From NCBI GenBank assembly GCA_942159475.1, contig OW804098.1, forward strand, positions 114,393,916 through 114,457,915: DNA of 64,000 bases. Direction: 5' to 3'. Below are positions 55,601 through 63,355 of the stretch, one piece after another. How positions within the stretch are numbered: position 1 is the stretch's first letter; every line of letters begins with the position of its first letter. The stretch is from Sthenelais limicola. Lineage: Eukaryota; Annelida; Polychaeta; Phyllodocida; Sigalionidae. The notes under the pieces are model-generated. The model had not been told where the DNA came from. It saw nothing but the letters and a program-made list of their open reading frames with translations, and searched no databases. The position numbers were made by a program, and so were the translations under genes.

Positions 55601-58600
55601 GGCCAAGATAGCTAGACATTCCCCGTATGACAGAAACAACAGAGGCAAAAGATTTAACAACCGCCGGCCAAAAGGACGTGGTCAAGGCAGAGGGGGTCAG
55701 TGGAACCCTAGGTTTGGTCAACCGAACCAAAACAACTACCAGTATCAGCAGCAGTACCAGCAGCAGCAGTATGGTCAATGGCAGCAACCAAATTGGCAAG
55801 CTCCTCAACAGTCTTTCCAACCTAACATCCCTTTCCAACAAAACCAACCTAGAGCACAGAACTTGGGTTTTCGGGGAAGGGGCGGCCAGAAACAATAGTT
55901 CCTGAGGTAAGACCGCTCCTAAATAACGTTTCTTTGTTTAAAGCTGGCTCTACAGCCTGTTATGTTCAAAACTGGTTATGCACAACGAAAGATCCATGGG
56001 TCATAAATGCCATCCAGGGAATCAACATCCCTTTTACTCAAACCCCAATTCAATTCTCAAAACCTAGACCTTTTAAATTGAGCATGGCGGAGTTCGCCGC
56101 AGTAGACGCAGAAGTTAACAAACTGTTGGAAAAGGGAGCTATCGAACGAGCAGTTCAAAGCCCCGGTCAGATCATTTCTAATGTGTTTACAAGGCCAAAA
56201 CCAGATGGTTCTTTCCGAGTGATCTTAGACTTAACTTGGTTAAATAAATTGGTGTATTACGAGCATTTCAAAATGTTTTCGCTACAAACAGCTATTAACA
56301 CAATTTCTCCTGGGTCCTGGTTTGCCTCAATCGACCTGAAAGACGCATATTATTCAATACCATTAGCTCAAGAAGCTAGATTGTTTTGTAGGTTTCTATG
56401 GAAAGATAACCTTTTTCAATATGTGGGGATGCCTATGGGCTTGGCCTGTGCCCCCAGGTTTTTCACTAAAATCTTGACCCCACCGTTTGCTAACCTAAGG
56501 AAAGATGGTCATATGTGCTTTGCTTTTTTAGACGATTCCTTGATCATGGCATCAAACCCTGAGCAGTGTGCGGCTTCCACAATGGCCCTAGTCAACTCGT
56601 TGCAAAATTTGGGATTCTTCGTGCACCCAGATAAGTCGGTTTTTAAGCCAACACAGAAAATTCAGTTCCTGGGGTTCTTTATCGATTCAGTTAACATGAC
56701 AGTATCCTTACCAGAAGAAAAAATTGTTAAGATCAAAGAAGCAATCATAGATTTAAGAAACAAGTCCCTGTTCACTATTAGAGACGTGGCCAGAGTTATT
56801 GGCCTTTTGATAGCCTATGAAGTGGCCGTTGACTATGGAATGGTTCATACAAAATGTTTAGAACAAGAAAAGATCAAGGCGTTAGCCGCCAACATGGGAA
56901 ACTTTGATGCGTTTATGTCGTTGTCAGACAAAGCTTGGTCAGACCTCCTTTGGTGGGATAATGCAGTTAGCTGGAGAAACAGAAAAATTCGTCTCACAAA
57001 TCAAGATATTGTTATCACCACAGATGCCTCGTACGCCGGTTGGCGAGGCTCTAGAGAACGTTTAGTGTGTGGGGGTAGATGGTCGATGAATGATAAAGAA
57101 TGGGATCTGCACATAAATGTGTTAGAGCTGTTAGCTATTTTGTTCTCTCTTCAGAGTTTATGTAGGGTAAAAAACTCAATGATCAAAGTCTTGTCAGACA
57201 ATACAACAGCAGTGGCTTATGTTAATAACCAAGGTGGTACACGGTCTATTATGTGTCATATTATTGCCAGCAAGATCTGGTCGTGGGCAGAGGAAAACAA
57301 CAACTGGCTGATAGCAGCCCACATACCAGGGGTGTTAAACACGAAAGCCGACAAGGCTTCAAGAAAATTTGCAGACAATTTAGAGTGGGAACTAAATCCA
57401 AAATTATTCAAGCTCATCTCCTCAAAATTAGGATCTCCAAATTTTGATCTTTTTGCTACTCGAGCTAACACTAAATGTAAGTCTTACTGCAGTTGGCACC
57501 CGGACCCAGGAGCATTGATTATTGATGCTTTTTCTTTCAAATGGTCAGGTAAAAGGTTTTACCTCTTTCCTCCTTTCAGTCTAGTGGCTCGCTGTCTCCA
57601 GAAGCTGGAAGCGGATCAGACAGAATGGGCAATTCTCGTCGCCCCAAACTGGCCAGGACAACCTTGGTTTCCACTGTTGCGGCAAAAAGCAACTTCAATA
57701 GTTTCCATGAGAGCTCAAAAACAAAACCTAACCCACCAAGCAGTAGAAAAATCATCAGAAGAAATCTCAAAAACAAGTCTCTTGGCATGCCTCTTTTGCA
57801 ACAAAAACTAGAAAGATCGGGTATTTCTCAAAAGTCGATTGAATTCATAGCCAATGCTTGGCGTCCGGGTACAAAGAAATGCTACACTACTTACATTAAG
57901 AAATGGCAGGTATTTTGTATTCAAAATAATTGTAGTCAACTGAGCCCCTCACGTAGACAGGTGACAGATTTTCTGCGAACCTTAGCAGAAAAAGGCGCTG
58001 GCTATACAGCAATAAACAGTGCGAGGTCGGCTCTCTCAAAGGTGTGTATTCCTTGGGGTGACTCGAATATAGGTAAAGATGAAATCGTTTGTGACCTTGT
58101 AAAGGCGTCTTACAACCTCAATCCACCTAAACCCAGATATGAACAGATGTGGGACGTTCAGAAAGTGTTCAACACTCTAGTTCAATGGGGTCCAAATTCA
58201 AAATTGTCTATCAATTTTCTCACTTTAAAATTGATCATTCTGATTCTCCTCACTACGGCACACAGAGGCCAAACGCTGCTAGCACTCAAGACAGACAAAC
58301 TTGTTTGGCGTGAGGACCAGGTAGCTTTCAAATTAGACACCCTTTTGAAACATAACCGGTTAGGAGATCCCCTAGACACGGTCAAACTTTACTTTTACAA
58401 CGATAACAAAAGGTTGTGCGTAGTAAGATGTCTAAGAGAATATCTAAAAAAGACGGAAGTTTTACGAAAAGGTGAAACGCAACTGCTGATCAGTGCGTTC
58501 AAACCTCACAAAAAGATCTCCAGGGACACGATATCGAGATACGTTAAACAAATGTTAGGTGCAGCAGGTATTAACACAGCCAAATATAGTGGGCACAGCA

Positions 58601-60775
58601 CTAGGGGAGCGGTGGCTTCCAAGGCAACAGCCCTAGGGATAAACATTAATGTACTGTTACGACAAGCGTCGTGGAAGAATGAAAAAACATTCGCGAAGTT
58701 TTATAACAAAAACATTGATGACCCTGCTGAGTCAGTGGCACATGTAGTCTTGAACAACAAAAAGAAATAATGGTCAGTAAAGAAACCTAAACCCCCTTTG
58801 TGTATGAGGGTTTCGAGGAATGTATAACATGGTCAAATAAAAGGAACTTAAGTAATTTTCGAGTTAGAGTCTTATCTCGTTTATTCTCGACCACACACTC
58901 TCGTGGTGGCCGAGACTTAATTTTCAAATTAAACGAGACTTACCTTGGGAAGGTGAAGTTTAATTTTAATTTAGTCGAGGACACCACGAGGGGTGTGGAG
59001 AATAAACGCCCTCCCATTCCCTCCCTTTTGTAGGTGTTCCTCGACTCTTCTCTCTTCCCAGGTAATTTAATTTGTGTTTATTGATTATTTAGTTTTCCAG
59101 CTCGCTACTTAGCTCGTTGAAGTATGCCAGTCACGTGACCGCGCGTCTCGTTTATTCTCCACACCCCTCGTGGTGTCCTCGACTAAATTAAAATTAAACT
59201 TCACCTTCCCAAGGTAAGTCTCGTTTAATTTGAAAATCCACGCTCACAGCCAAATGATGGAATTTAAAAACTATACCCTACCTATGGTGTAGGCTGGGTT
59301 CATTCCGCTCACTATTCCACCCACGGCGGGCACAGCCAGTGTAGCTGCCATGTTCTCCAGGCTGTTAGCAGCAATTGACACAACAACATCGCCCTTCACC
59401 AAACCTCGCCGCGTGAATGCGCTGCCAATGCTCTGTATGTATCTCTTGAGTTGACCATAGGTCCACTCCTCCCCTGTGTCAGAGTCCACCTGCAGGGGTT
59501 CAAAAGCTTCATCTATATATTAATAGAATGACTTCAAAAGTGTAATTTCCTCTATCTTCTCCTAAACTACTGGACGGATCGCCGAGATCTCTCAGGTGCA
59601 CCATGCCATACCGGGTGCGAACCCATTTCACTATGTTTCACAAACACTTTTGGGCAAAATTTGGGTCCATAAAGGTTTTTAAACAGTGTCACAACCTATA
59701 ATGCCAGTATCATGATTTATATACTGTTACATAATATCACGTAATGATATGGAATAGTTGATGTATCAAAGGGTTACAATTGCTTTATAGCGGAACTCCA
59801 TTAGAGGAAAAACGGCGGCGCCAAATTTTTTGTTGTCCAGTAACCTCAGTTCATTTCATGTTTGCAATGAAAACACAAATGGAGGAGTGTCAGATGTGTT
59901 GCCACATTCTCTGGGAACTGTTGTATAGATATTTGTTGCAACAAATTAGTGGGCAACAACAAAATTTGTCGGCACTGTTTTTCTCTCTAGTGGAGTTGCC
60001 CTATTATGCAGCACTATACAGAATTACACAACAGGAAACAACCTGACCCCACTCCTGACCTCTTTAGACAAAGTCACCGGTAGTGATCCCTACATCGAGA
60101 TGTACATGATGGAAGACTTCATTTGTACTATTGGTTTTTCGGCTCTACATTTCTTTTATTAAATGCACTTTTAATTTTTTGTTATTTTCTTGTTTTCTTC
60201 AACCTTTCTTGCTTTCTTAGTTTAGGTTACATATGACAAGGTAAGTCTACAAGAGGAGTTGATAAGAGTTTACACACAGAATCGATGTAAACATGTAAAC
60301 CATGTAACGGTTAATGTGATAGTGCTAGTAAGGCCTATTAAGATAAGATAAGATACTACTTCATTTATCCAATTCACACTGTACATACGACAATAGACAA
60401 ATACAGACGTCTAGATCAGATCCAGTTCTCCCAGACGTTACCATCTCTCTCAAGGCAGAGTTAACTATTAATTTAGATGCAGTTTATACAGTTAATAAAA
60501 TGAGATAAAATAAAGTAAGATACAGATAATTCACTTGATATAAGATGATGCCGTATGGTAATACATTATACAATAATGTCACAAATTAGGTTATTTGTCC
60601 TAATACATGTTTTACATGTCATCTGAGTACAATTACTATAGGTTTGGGATTTTGCTGAGTCATTCTCAATCAGACAAGAAACACTTACGGCCGCCACTTT
60701 GTGATCAAGTCCATGAGTCCTGCGCAGAATAAATTCTGTGATGGAAATATTGTTTGGCAGCTGTGATACGTCCAT
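46155..60775 (-). CDS. Peroxisomal acyl-CoA synthetase, 4-coumarate-CoA ligase-like (11 exons, 530 aa)
   Basis: Eleven exons with GT/AG borders join in phase to 1,593 nt. The adenylate-forming enzyme activates a carboxylic acid with ATP and transfers it to CoA. Signatures: P-loop [10 protein letters not shown] at residues 176-185; FYHIGG near 223-227; YGLTETG at 319-325; HTGD at 400-403; [15 protein letters not shown] at 415-429; PSGKILRR with catalytic K510. The C-terminus is SKSKL, a PTS1 signal, so the enzyme should act in peroxisomes. Length and order match animal 4CL-like/luciferase-family ligases (~530-550 aa). The substrate cannot be read from the sequence. The chosen start is ATG 60775 (NMDVSQLP); the frame is open a little further upstream but has no other ATG. 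Intron 2 (53442-59281) houses a DIRS retrotransposon in the opposite orientation; intron 6 contains an MD MITE. Confidence 0.94.
46624..46789 (-). CDS. Acyl-CoA ligase exon 10
   Basis: Residues 430-484. Starts [20 protein letters not shown], contains [16 protein letters not shown]. Acceptor CTTCAG, donor GCAG/GTGAGG. Confidence 0.95.
47667..47749 (-). CDS. Acyl-CoA ligase exon 9 (hinge)
   Basis: Residues 402-429, (G)[16 protein letters not shown] and [11 protein letters not shown]: the hinge between the large and small domains. Confidence 0.95.
48259..48406 (-). CDS. Acyl-CoA ligase exon 8
   Basis: Residues 353-401, [20 protein letters not shown] to DSDGWLHTG. Donor CACTG/GTAAGA. Confidence 0.95.
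48915..49280. repeat. ~29-bp minisatellite with a retroposon R1 inserted
   Basis: Units CCTGTCTGTGACAGTGAGAA followed by TTTAATC at 48920 and 49123-49275. An R1 copy (48958-49117) sits between the first unit and the rest. All within intron 7. Confidence 0.88.
48958..49117 (+). mobile_element. Retroposon R1, internally shortened copy
   Basis: GGTCCTGGGTAAGACCATGA.. to (TCAC)n. The target duplication overlaps the minisatellite unit (CTGTCTGTGAC), so its length is ambiguous. Confidence 0.85.
49448..49551 (-). CDS. Acyl-CoA ligase exon 7
   Basis: Residues 318-352, (V)[18 protein letters not shown] to VHPAIQCK. Holds the adenine-binding YGLTE motif. Confidence 0.95.
49710..49881 (-). CDS. Acyl-CoA ligase exon 6
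   Basis: Residues 261-317, [36 protein letters not shown] and HHIRQ. Confidence 0.95.
50443..50856 (-). mobile_element. MITE family MD, inverted full copy in intron 5
   Basis: 414 bp, inverted relative to 33541-33953. TA on both sides (50441-50442, 50857-50858), so a Tc1/mariner-type target is likely. Confidence 0.9.
51255..51429 (-). CDS. Acyl-CoA ligase exon 5
   Basis: Residues 202-260, (H)[44 protein letters not shown]. Confidence 0.95.
52314..52516 (-). CDS. Acyl-CoA ligase exon 4 (AMP-binding P-loop)
   Basis: Residues 135-201, [18 protein letters not shown] to [20 protein letters not shown]. Confidence 0.96.
53335..53441 (-). CDS. Acyl-CoA ligase exon 3
   Basis: Residues 99-134, (D)[18 protein letters not shown] to KDCPRVK. 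Confidence 0.94.
53668..53793 (-). mobile_element. Family MC fragment in intron 2
   Basis: Complement of the first ~125 bp of MC (TCCATCCCAGGATGCACTGT, GACATGCAAATCCCCAATTC). Confidence 0.78.
54172..54239 (+). repeat. Left inverted terminal repeat of the DIRS element
   Basis: 54172-54217 is the complement of 58875-58920. The stretch GAGAATAAACGAGACGCGCG to GTCACGTGACTGGCA is the complement of 59123-59157. Confidence 0.92.
54384..55898 (+). CDS. DIRS gag-like ORF1 (504 aa)
   Basis: Position matches ORF1 of DIRS elements, a presumed nucleic-acid-binding particle protein. The first in-frame ATG is 54384, but the ATG at 54651 (ATCATGGCAAACC, residue 90) has a better context and may be the real start. 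Ser/Asn/Lys-rich N-terminal part, acidic block [13 protein letters not shown] near 209-222, a helical middle ([16 protein letters not shown].., [13 protein letters not shown]..) typical of DIRS ORF1. The C-terminus has RG motifs ([11 protein letters not shown]) and a Q/N/Y-rich tract ([17 protein letters not shown]). Its last 46 bases overlap ORF2 in the -1 frame. Confidence 0.85.
   Translation: MHFVFTGKIVFNLSFGSACRTPHVLTLHPKTSFRIRSRVASVLKTAKSMVRQTIKPKKSAQTLEEQSVVIANILSDPNPQPHRRGRSAIMANQSGDNASGDNTASGNKKNSKPAKDTGDQITVDHPSDEPPVWFLNWLKTQNKSKDQENKASKEKPKNKPSAAAGSASQAAGPEKDGTTPPNGQTVKAIVHSEKVHDVSESEYDMTFEEEEEDEDNTFEEAGPTEKKLRELMDKIEGKGEASPISASLARVVKDAAQNPDKDNELHKIAINEKRVENLKFLTPPTLNKPIWQNVKRYHRIFDQKCQSMQCYLDAAISLVAPAAEAIQARENVDKHLGEHGPHVIQGLRLMSFVHQEIAQRRREALKSWVHPKYHRMCRKPEEESSLLMGDKFVDLTKECDEESAAMAKIARHSPYDRNNRGKRFNNRRPKGRGQGRGGQWNPRFGQPNQNNYQYQQQYQQQQYGQWQQPNWQAPQQSFQPNIPFQQNQPRAQNLGFRGRGGQKQ
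55853..57811 (+). CDS. DIRS RT / RNase H / methyltransferase-like ORF2
   Basis: Frame open from 55853; the first ATG is at residue 51 counted from 55934, yet conserved DIRS N-terminal sequence (VRPLLNN.., [14 protein letters not shown]) lies upstream of it, so translation probably enters by -1 frameshift from ORF1. RT motifs (numbering from 55934): [15 protein letters not shown] with D134, [23 protein letters not shown] with D200/D201, QFLGFFID. RNase [10 protein letters not shown] (D364), NVLELLAI (E398), [13 protein letters not shown] (D422), [15 protein letters not shown]. Residues ~495-585 ([32 protein letters not shown]) are the Dam-methyltransferase-like domain of DIRS proteins. No stop or missing catalytic residue seen. 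Confidence 0.92.
   Translation, partial: STELGFSGKGRPETIVPEVRPLLNNVSLFKAGSTACYVQNWLCTTKDPWVINAIQGINIPFTQTPIQFSKPRPFKLSMAEFAAVDAEVNKLLEKGAIERAVQSPGQIISNVFTRPKPDGSFRVILDLTWLNKLVYYEHFKMFSLQTAINTISPGSWFASIDLKDAYYSIPLAQEARLFCRFLWKDNLFQYVGMPMGLACAPRFFTKILTPPFANLRKDGHMCFAFLDDSLIMASNPEQCAASTMALVNSLQNLGFFVHPDKSVFKPTQKIQFLGFFIDSVNMTVSLPEEKIVKIKEAIIDLRNKSLFTIRDVARVIGLLIAYEVAVDYGMVHTKCLEQEKIKALAANMGNFDAFMSLSDKAWSDLLWWDNAVSWRNRKIRLTNQDIVITTDASYAGWRGSRERLVCGGRWSMNDKEWDLHINVLELLAILFSLQSLCRVKNSMIKVLSDNTTAVAYVNNQGGTRSIMCHIIASKIWSWAEENNNWLIAAHIPGVLNTKADKASRKFADNLEWELNPKLFKLISSKLGSPNFDLFATRANTKCKSYCSWHPDPGALIIDAFSFKWSGKRFYLFPPFSLVARCLQKLEADQTEWAILVAPNWPGQPWFPLLRQKATSIVSMRAQKQNLTHQAVEKSSEEISKTSLLACLFCNKN
55865..55871 (+). 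promoter_or_regulatory. Putative -1 ribosomal frameshift heptamer G_GGT_TTT
   Basis: In the ORF1 frame the codons are TTG GGT TTT, so the bases fit X_XXY_YYZ. A -1 slip enters the ORF2 frame inside the 46-base overlap. GC-rich sequence follows (CGGGGAAGGGGCGGCC). Inferred from sequence only. Confidence 0.55.
57625..58770 (+). CDS. DIRS tyrosine recombinase ORF3 (381 aa frame)
   Basis: Overlaps the end of ORF2 by 187 bases in another frame; the in-frame ATG at 57787 ([14 protein letters not shown], residue 55) is a likely start. Core-binding domain about 65-165 ([20 protein letters not shown]). Catalytic set: R214 ([10 protein letters not shown]), H324-x-x-R327 ([16 protein letters not shown]), W350 ([10 protein letters not shown]) and nucleophile Y360 (FAKFYNKNI). 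This is the enzyme that joins the circular DNA copy to the genome without a target duplication. Intact. Confidence 0.92.
   Translation: MGNSRRPKLARTTLVSTVAAKSNFNSFHESSKTKPNPPSSRKIIRRNLKNKSLGMPLLQQKLERSGISQKSIEFIANAWRPGTKKCYTTYIKKWQVFCIQNNCSQLSPSRRQVTDFLRTLAEKGAGYTAINSARSALSKVCIPWGDSNIGKDEIVCDLVKASYNLNPPKPRYEQMWDVQKVFNTLVQWGPNSKLSINFLTLKLIILILLTTAHRGQTLLALKTDKLVWREDQVAFKLDTLLKHNRLGDPLDTVKLYFYNDNKRLCVVRCLREYLKKTEVLRKGETQLLISAFKPHKKISRDTISRYVKQMLGAAGINTAKYSGHSTRGAVASKATALGININVLLRQASWKNEKTFAKFYNKNIDDPAESVAHVVLNNKKK
58875..58920 (-). repeat. Right inverted terminal repeat of the DIRS element
   Basis: TCTCGTTTATTCTCGACCAC.. to ..GTGGCCGAGACTTAA, complement of 54172-54217. Confidence 0.93.
58921..59236. 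repeat. Second, related inverted-repeat unit fused to the DIRS right end
   Basis: Arms of about 87 bp (58921-59007 and 59149-59236) are exact or near-exact complements: TTTTCAAATTAAACGAGACT.. with ..AGTCTCGTTTAATTTGAAAA. They enclose ~140 bp that includes TGCCAGTCACGTGACCGCGC from the DIRS left end. The arms share CGAG(G/A)..CCACGAG with the DIRS ITR but carry extra sequence. Could be a non-autonomous derivative or an unusual internal complementary region. Confidence 0.82.
59282..59489 (-). CDS. Acyl-CoA ligase exon 2
   Basis: Residues 30-98, [20 protein letters not shown] to [13 protein letters not shown]. Only 45 bp from the inverted-repeat unit at 58921-59236. Acceptor CCCTGCAG, donor CATAG/GTAGGG. 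Confidence 0.95.
59789..60002. mobile_element. MITE family MF copy in intron 1
   Basis: AGCGGAACTCCATTAGAGGA / TCTCTAGTGGAGTTGCCCT with AAATTTTTTGTTG / CAACAACAAAATTT as inner arms. Confidence 0.8.
60003..60688 (-). other. Rest of intron 1
   Basis: AT-rich, no repeat recognised; contains a TTAAGATAAGATAAGATACTACTTCATTTAT-like string near 60338, a pattern common in invertebrate LINE/SINE 3' ends. Confidence 0.4.
60689..60775 (-). CDS. Acyl-CoA ligase exon 1 (first coding exon)
   Basis: [20 protein letters not shown] to DHKVAA, donor GCGGCC/GTAAGT. The ATG at 60773-60775 is the only ATG in frame before an upstream stop. Confidence 0.88.
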
Positions 60776-60901
60776 ATTAGTAAATCTTTCCCTCACCTCC
60801 TGGTTCACTGTCCTACCTCTGAGTACAGTGCATTCAGACTTCTAATCTAAATATGTCAAAAGTGATGCATCCCCCAGATAATGAAACATTTTTAACACAT
60901 T

Positions 60902-61378
60902 TAAAGCTGCATTCTTTGGTATTATGACAACAAGGTCTTACCAAATTTTCTCATTGTCTGACTTATAGGACTAGATTTATCAATATGCTGCAGTTGTTAC
61001 ATGTTTATACAAGAATTTGAGGTCGAATCGGCCAAGAGAAAATGGCTGCCAGTGAGCGATAATAAGTGAAAATGTGGGTAAAATCCCGCTTAGATGGGTT
61101 TGAAGTAGTAGAAGTAGAATCACTGATTCTGATTTTGTACTGACATTAACTAAGACTGCAACTTTAGCACTACTGAGCGATAATAAGGGTAACCAATGCA
61201 GGAAATTGAATGGGTCTCCAAAAATACGAATGTGGTTTTTTATGAAGCCTTGTAACCAAAACAACCAAACACAACCCTCCAAAATGTTGGTAAAATGACA
61301 TTTAAATGGATTGGAAGTAGTAAAAGTACCGTAGAATCTTTCGTTTGGGGCTGACATTAACTGAGAATGCAGCTTTAT
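60902..61378. mobile_element. MITE family ME, full copy
   Basis: Inverted ends TAAAGCTGCATTCT / AGAATGCAGCTTTA, 477 bp. The internal GAGCGATAATAAG and AAAATG(T)GGTAAAAT segments occur twice, so part is duplicated. Lies just upstream of the ligase first coding exon. Confidence 0.8.
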
Positions 61379-61720
61379 TACTGATTACTACAAGACAATC
61401 ATTACAATCATTACCTCTTGGCTATAAGGTTGCCCTTTATCAGATGTCAAGTAATTTAGTTTCCAGGGCATGTTAGAATCATCTTTATTATCTTGAATTC
61501 TGACCCACTGATCTAGTTTTTAGTTGAGGAAATAATAATATGATTACTGCCCCGGGCAAGAAATGTCATTCATCATGCATACATGTAGTATAATATAATT
61601 ACCTCGTTTAACTGTATGGGTCCATGAGGAAATCTTATTACACTTTTTTTCCTTTAACATACACTATAAGCTTTTGTAACTTTCTCTCTCTCTATATTGT
61701 TATATAAATTCAGGGAGGTA
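61379..61720. other. No gene seen
   Basis: AT-rich upstream sequence of the ligase gene; no clear core promoter recognised. Confidence 0.4.
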
Positions 61721-61995
61721 TATACAGAGGGAGTAATAATGGGGATTATGTGTGTCCACCAAATACTTGGGAGTACTGTCACTACTACTACTGGCACCGA
61801 CTATTTATAAGTGTCACTAGTATGCTGTTGCTGGAAAAGGGGCAATCAAACCTACCTGGGCTATCAGGGCTAGTTGGTAGGCCTACTATTGCCGACAACA
61901 GCACTGCAGAGTCATCTGGCATGCAGTGGCTACACCATATACTGGACACACATCTGCTGCTTGAAGCAGTGGGCTGTTTCTACTCCCTCTGTATA
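61721..61995. mobile_element. MITE family MI
   Basis: Perfect 15-bp inverted ends TATACAGAGGGAGTA / TACTCCCTCTGTATA around 245 bp of unique sequence; no target duplication beyond TATA. Confidence 0.75.
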
Positions 61996-62188
61996 CCGTA
62001 GTGGCCCGTTTATAAGCCGGGACCGTTAAAAAGCCTATATCGAATACAGACCGGGGTGTGGGGGTCATGGAAAAATAAAATCCTCTAAAATTTAATTCTC
62101 GATTAAAAGCCTATCTCAATTGCAAGCCGGGGCTAAAGGGAGGTCGAAACAAATACAAGCCCAGGCTTATGAACGGGCCACTACGGTA
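61994..62188. mobile_element. MITE family MG, 195 bp
   Basis: Inverted ends TACCGTAGTGGCCCGTTTAT / ATGAACGGGCCACTACGGTA with TA on each side (61992-61993, 62189-62190). Interior repeats the word AAGCC(T/G)..AAAAGCCTAT. Confidence 0.88.
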
Positions 62189-62191
62189 TAA

Positions 62192-62426
62192 GGATCAGAT
62201 TTTCGGAAAATGTGCAATTGGCAGCTCTACAAATTTAGGAAATTTTGCTAAATTAGGCTGAAAAATGATGAATACCGGGTATATATGAGTACATTTGGTG
62301 TCATGTTGATTTAAAGTATCTGTTTTGTTATGTTAAACTGCATTTTGAAGCTCATTTCTGTCTTAAATGTGGGTTATTTGACAGAATTAGTGAAGTCGAA
62401 TTGTACATTTTCTGAAGATCTGACCC
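62192..62426 (+). mobile_element. MITE family MA, full copy
   Basis: GGATCAGATTTTCGGAAAAT to TGAAGATCTGACCC, directly next to MG. Confidence 0.88.
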
Positions 62427-62786
62427 ATACCTCCCTGAGAAATGTCTCTTGTTGCTGATGTTGGTCATGCAAATCCCTATATGGACTGTCATGAGTTTAT
62501 GTATGTAATTCACTTAAACCACCATTCCCAGTGAGCTTAACAAGTAAAGGCTAATGGTACACAGATACAGGAAGAGTTTATTTCTGGGGTAACAATACAA
62601 CTCATCCCTTGATAGTTTTACCTCTTTTGGATTTACCCTCGTTGATTGTACTCAATCGGGAAATAAACAATATACAGTAAAATATACAAAAAATAAGCAA
62701 TAAACAATAAACAATAAAATACCCTTCAGTCACAGTTTCCCATATATGTCACACCCCACAAAGGACTTGTCTAAGTGCATATATAT
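62427..62786. other. No gene seen
   Basis: AT-rich; tandem AATAAACAATA words at 62660-62720. Confidence 0.4.
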
Positions 62787-63021
62787 GGGTCAGATTTTCA
62801 GAAAATGTACAATTAAACTTCGCCAATCTTCTCAATTAGCCCACATTTTAGATGAAAATAAAGTTCAAAATACAGTTCAACCTAACCAAACACATTGCTA
62901 GAATCAATGCAATGCCGAATATACTCGAATTTACCTAGTATTGACCAAATTGCAGCCTAATTTTGAAGAATTTACTAAATGTGTAGAACTGCCAATTGTA
63001 CATTTTCTGAAAATCTGACCC
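62787..63021 (-). mobile_element. MITE family MA, full copy
   Basis: Almost identical to 32784-33018 (I count three or so differences in 235 bp). Flanks ATAT / GTAT. Confidence 0.92.
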
Positions 63022-63120
63022 GTATATGATATATTGTGTCACGTTGGACAACCCATGGACATATTGCAGTCAACGCCATTGAAACCAGAACAGGTATAAA
63101 CATTATGTGATACCCTATAT

Positions 63121-63355
63121 GGGTCAGATTTTAAGAAAATGTACAATTGGGAGCTGTACACATTTAGTAAATTCTGCTAAATTAGGCCGAAACTTGCTAA
63201 ATACTAGGAAAATTCGAGTATATTCGGCATTGCGTTGATTTTAGCAATCTGTTTGGTCAGGTTGAACTGTATTTTGAAGCCCATTTTTGGCTTAAATGTG
63301 GGTTATTTGAGAGGATTGGTGAAGGTCAATTGTACATTTTCTGAAAATCCGACCC
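63121..63355 (+). mobile_element. MITE family MA, full copy
   Basis: Flanked by ATAT at 63117-63120 and 63356-63359. Confidence 0.92.

Larger units (their letters stand above)
54172..58920 (+). mobile_element. DIRS-like tyrosine-recombinase retrotransposon, all three ORFs open
   Basis: About 4.75 kb with 46-bp inverted terminal repeats (54172-54217, 58875-58920; AAGTCTCGGCCACCACGAGA..). In order: gag-like ORF, RT-RNase H-methyltransferase-like ORF, tyrosine recombinase ORF in overlapping frames. Inverted repeats instead of LTRs, a tyrosine recombinase instead of an integrase and no target duplication define DIRS elements. A further complementary segment (59123-59157) matches the left end at 54203-54239 and may be part of the internal complementary region or of a related second element. 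Located in intron 2 of the acyl-CoA ligase gene, antisense to it. Confidence 0.92.

Noticed and set aside
57625..58770. Bacterial or phage integrase contamination
   Set aside because: The recombinase overlaps a DIRS reverse transcriptase inside shared inverted repeats, in the intron of an animal gene.
54172..59236. Endogenous retrovirus or LTR retrotransposon
   Set aside because: No direct LTRs, no protease or DDE integrase; inverted ends and a tyrosine recombinase identify a DIRS-type element.
46155..60775. Firefly-type luciferase
   Set aside because: The fold and SKL are shared with all 4CL-like ligases; nothing in the sequence shows luciferin oxidation, so only the ligase family is called.
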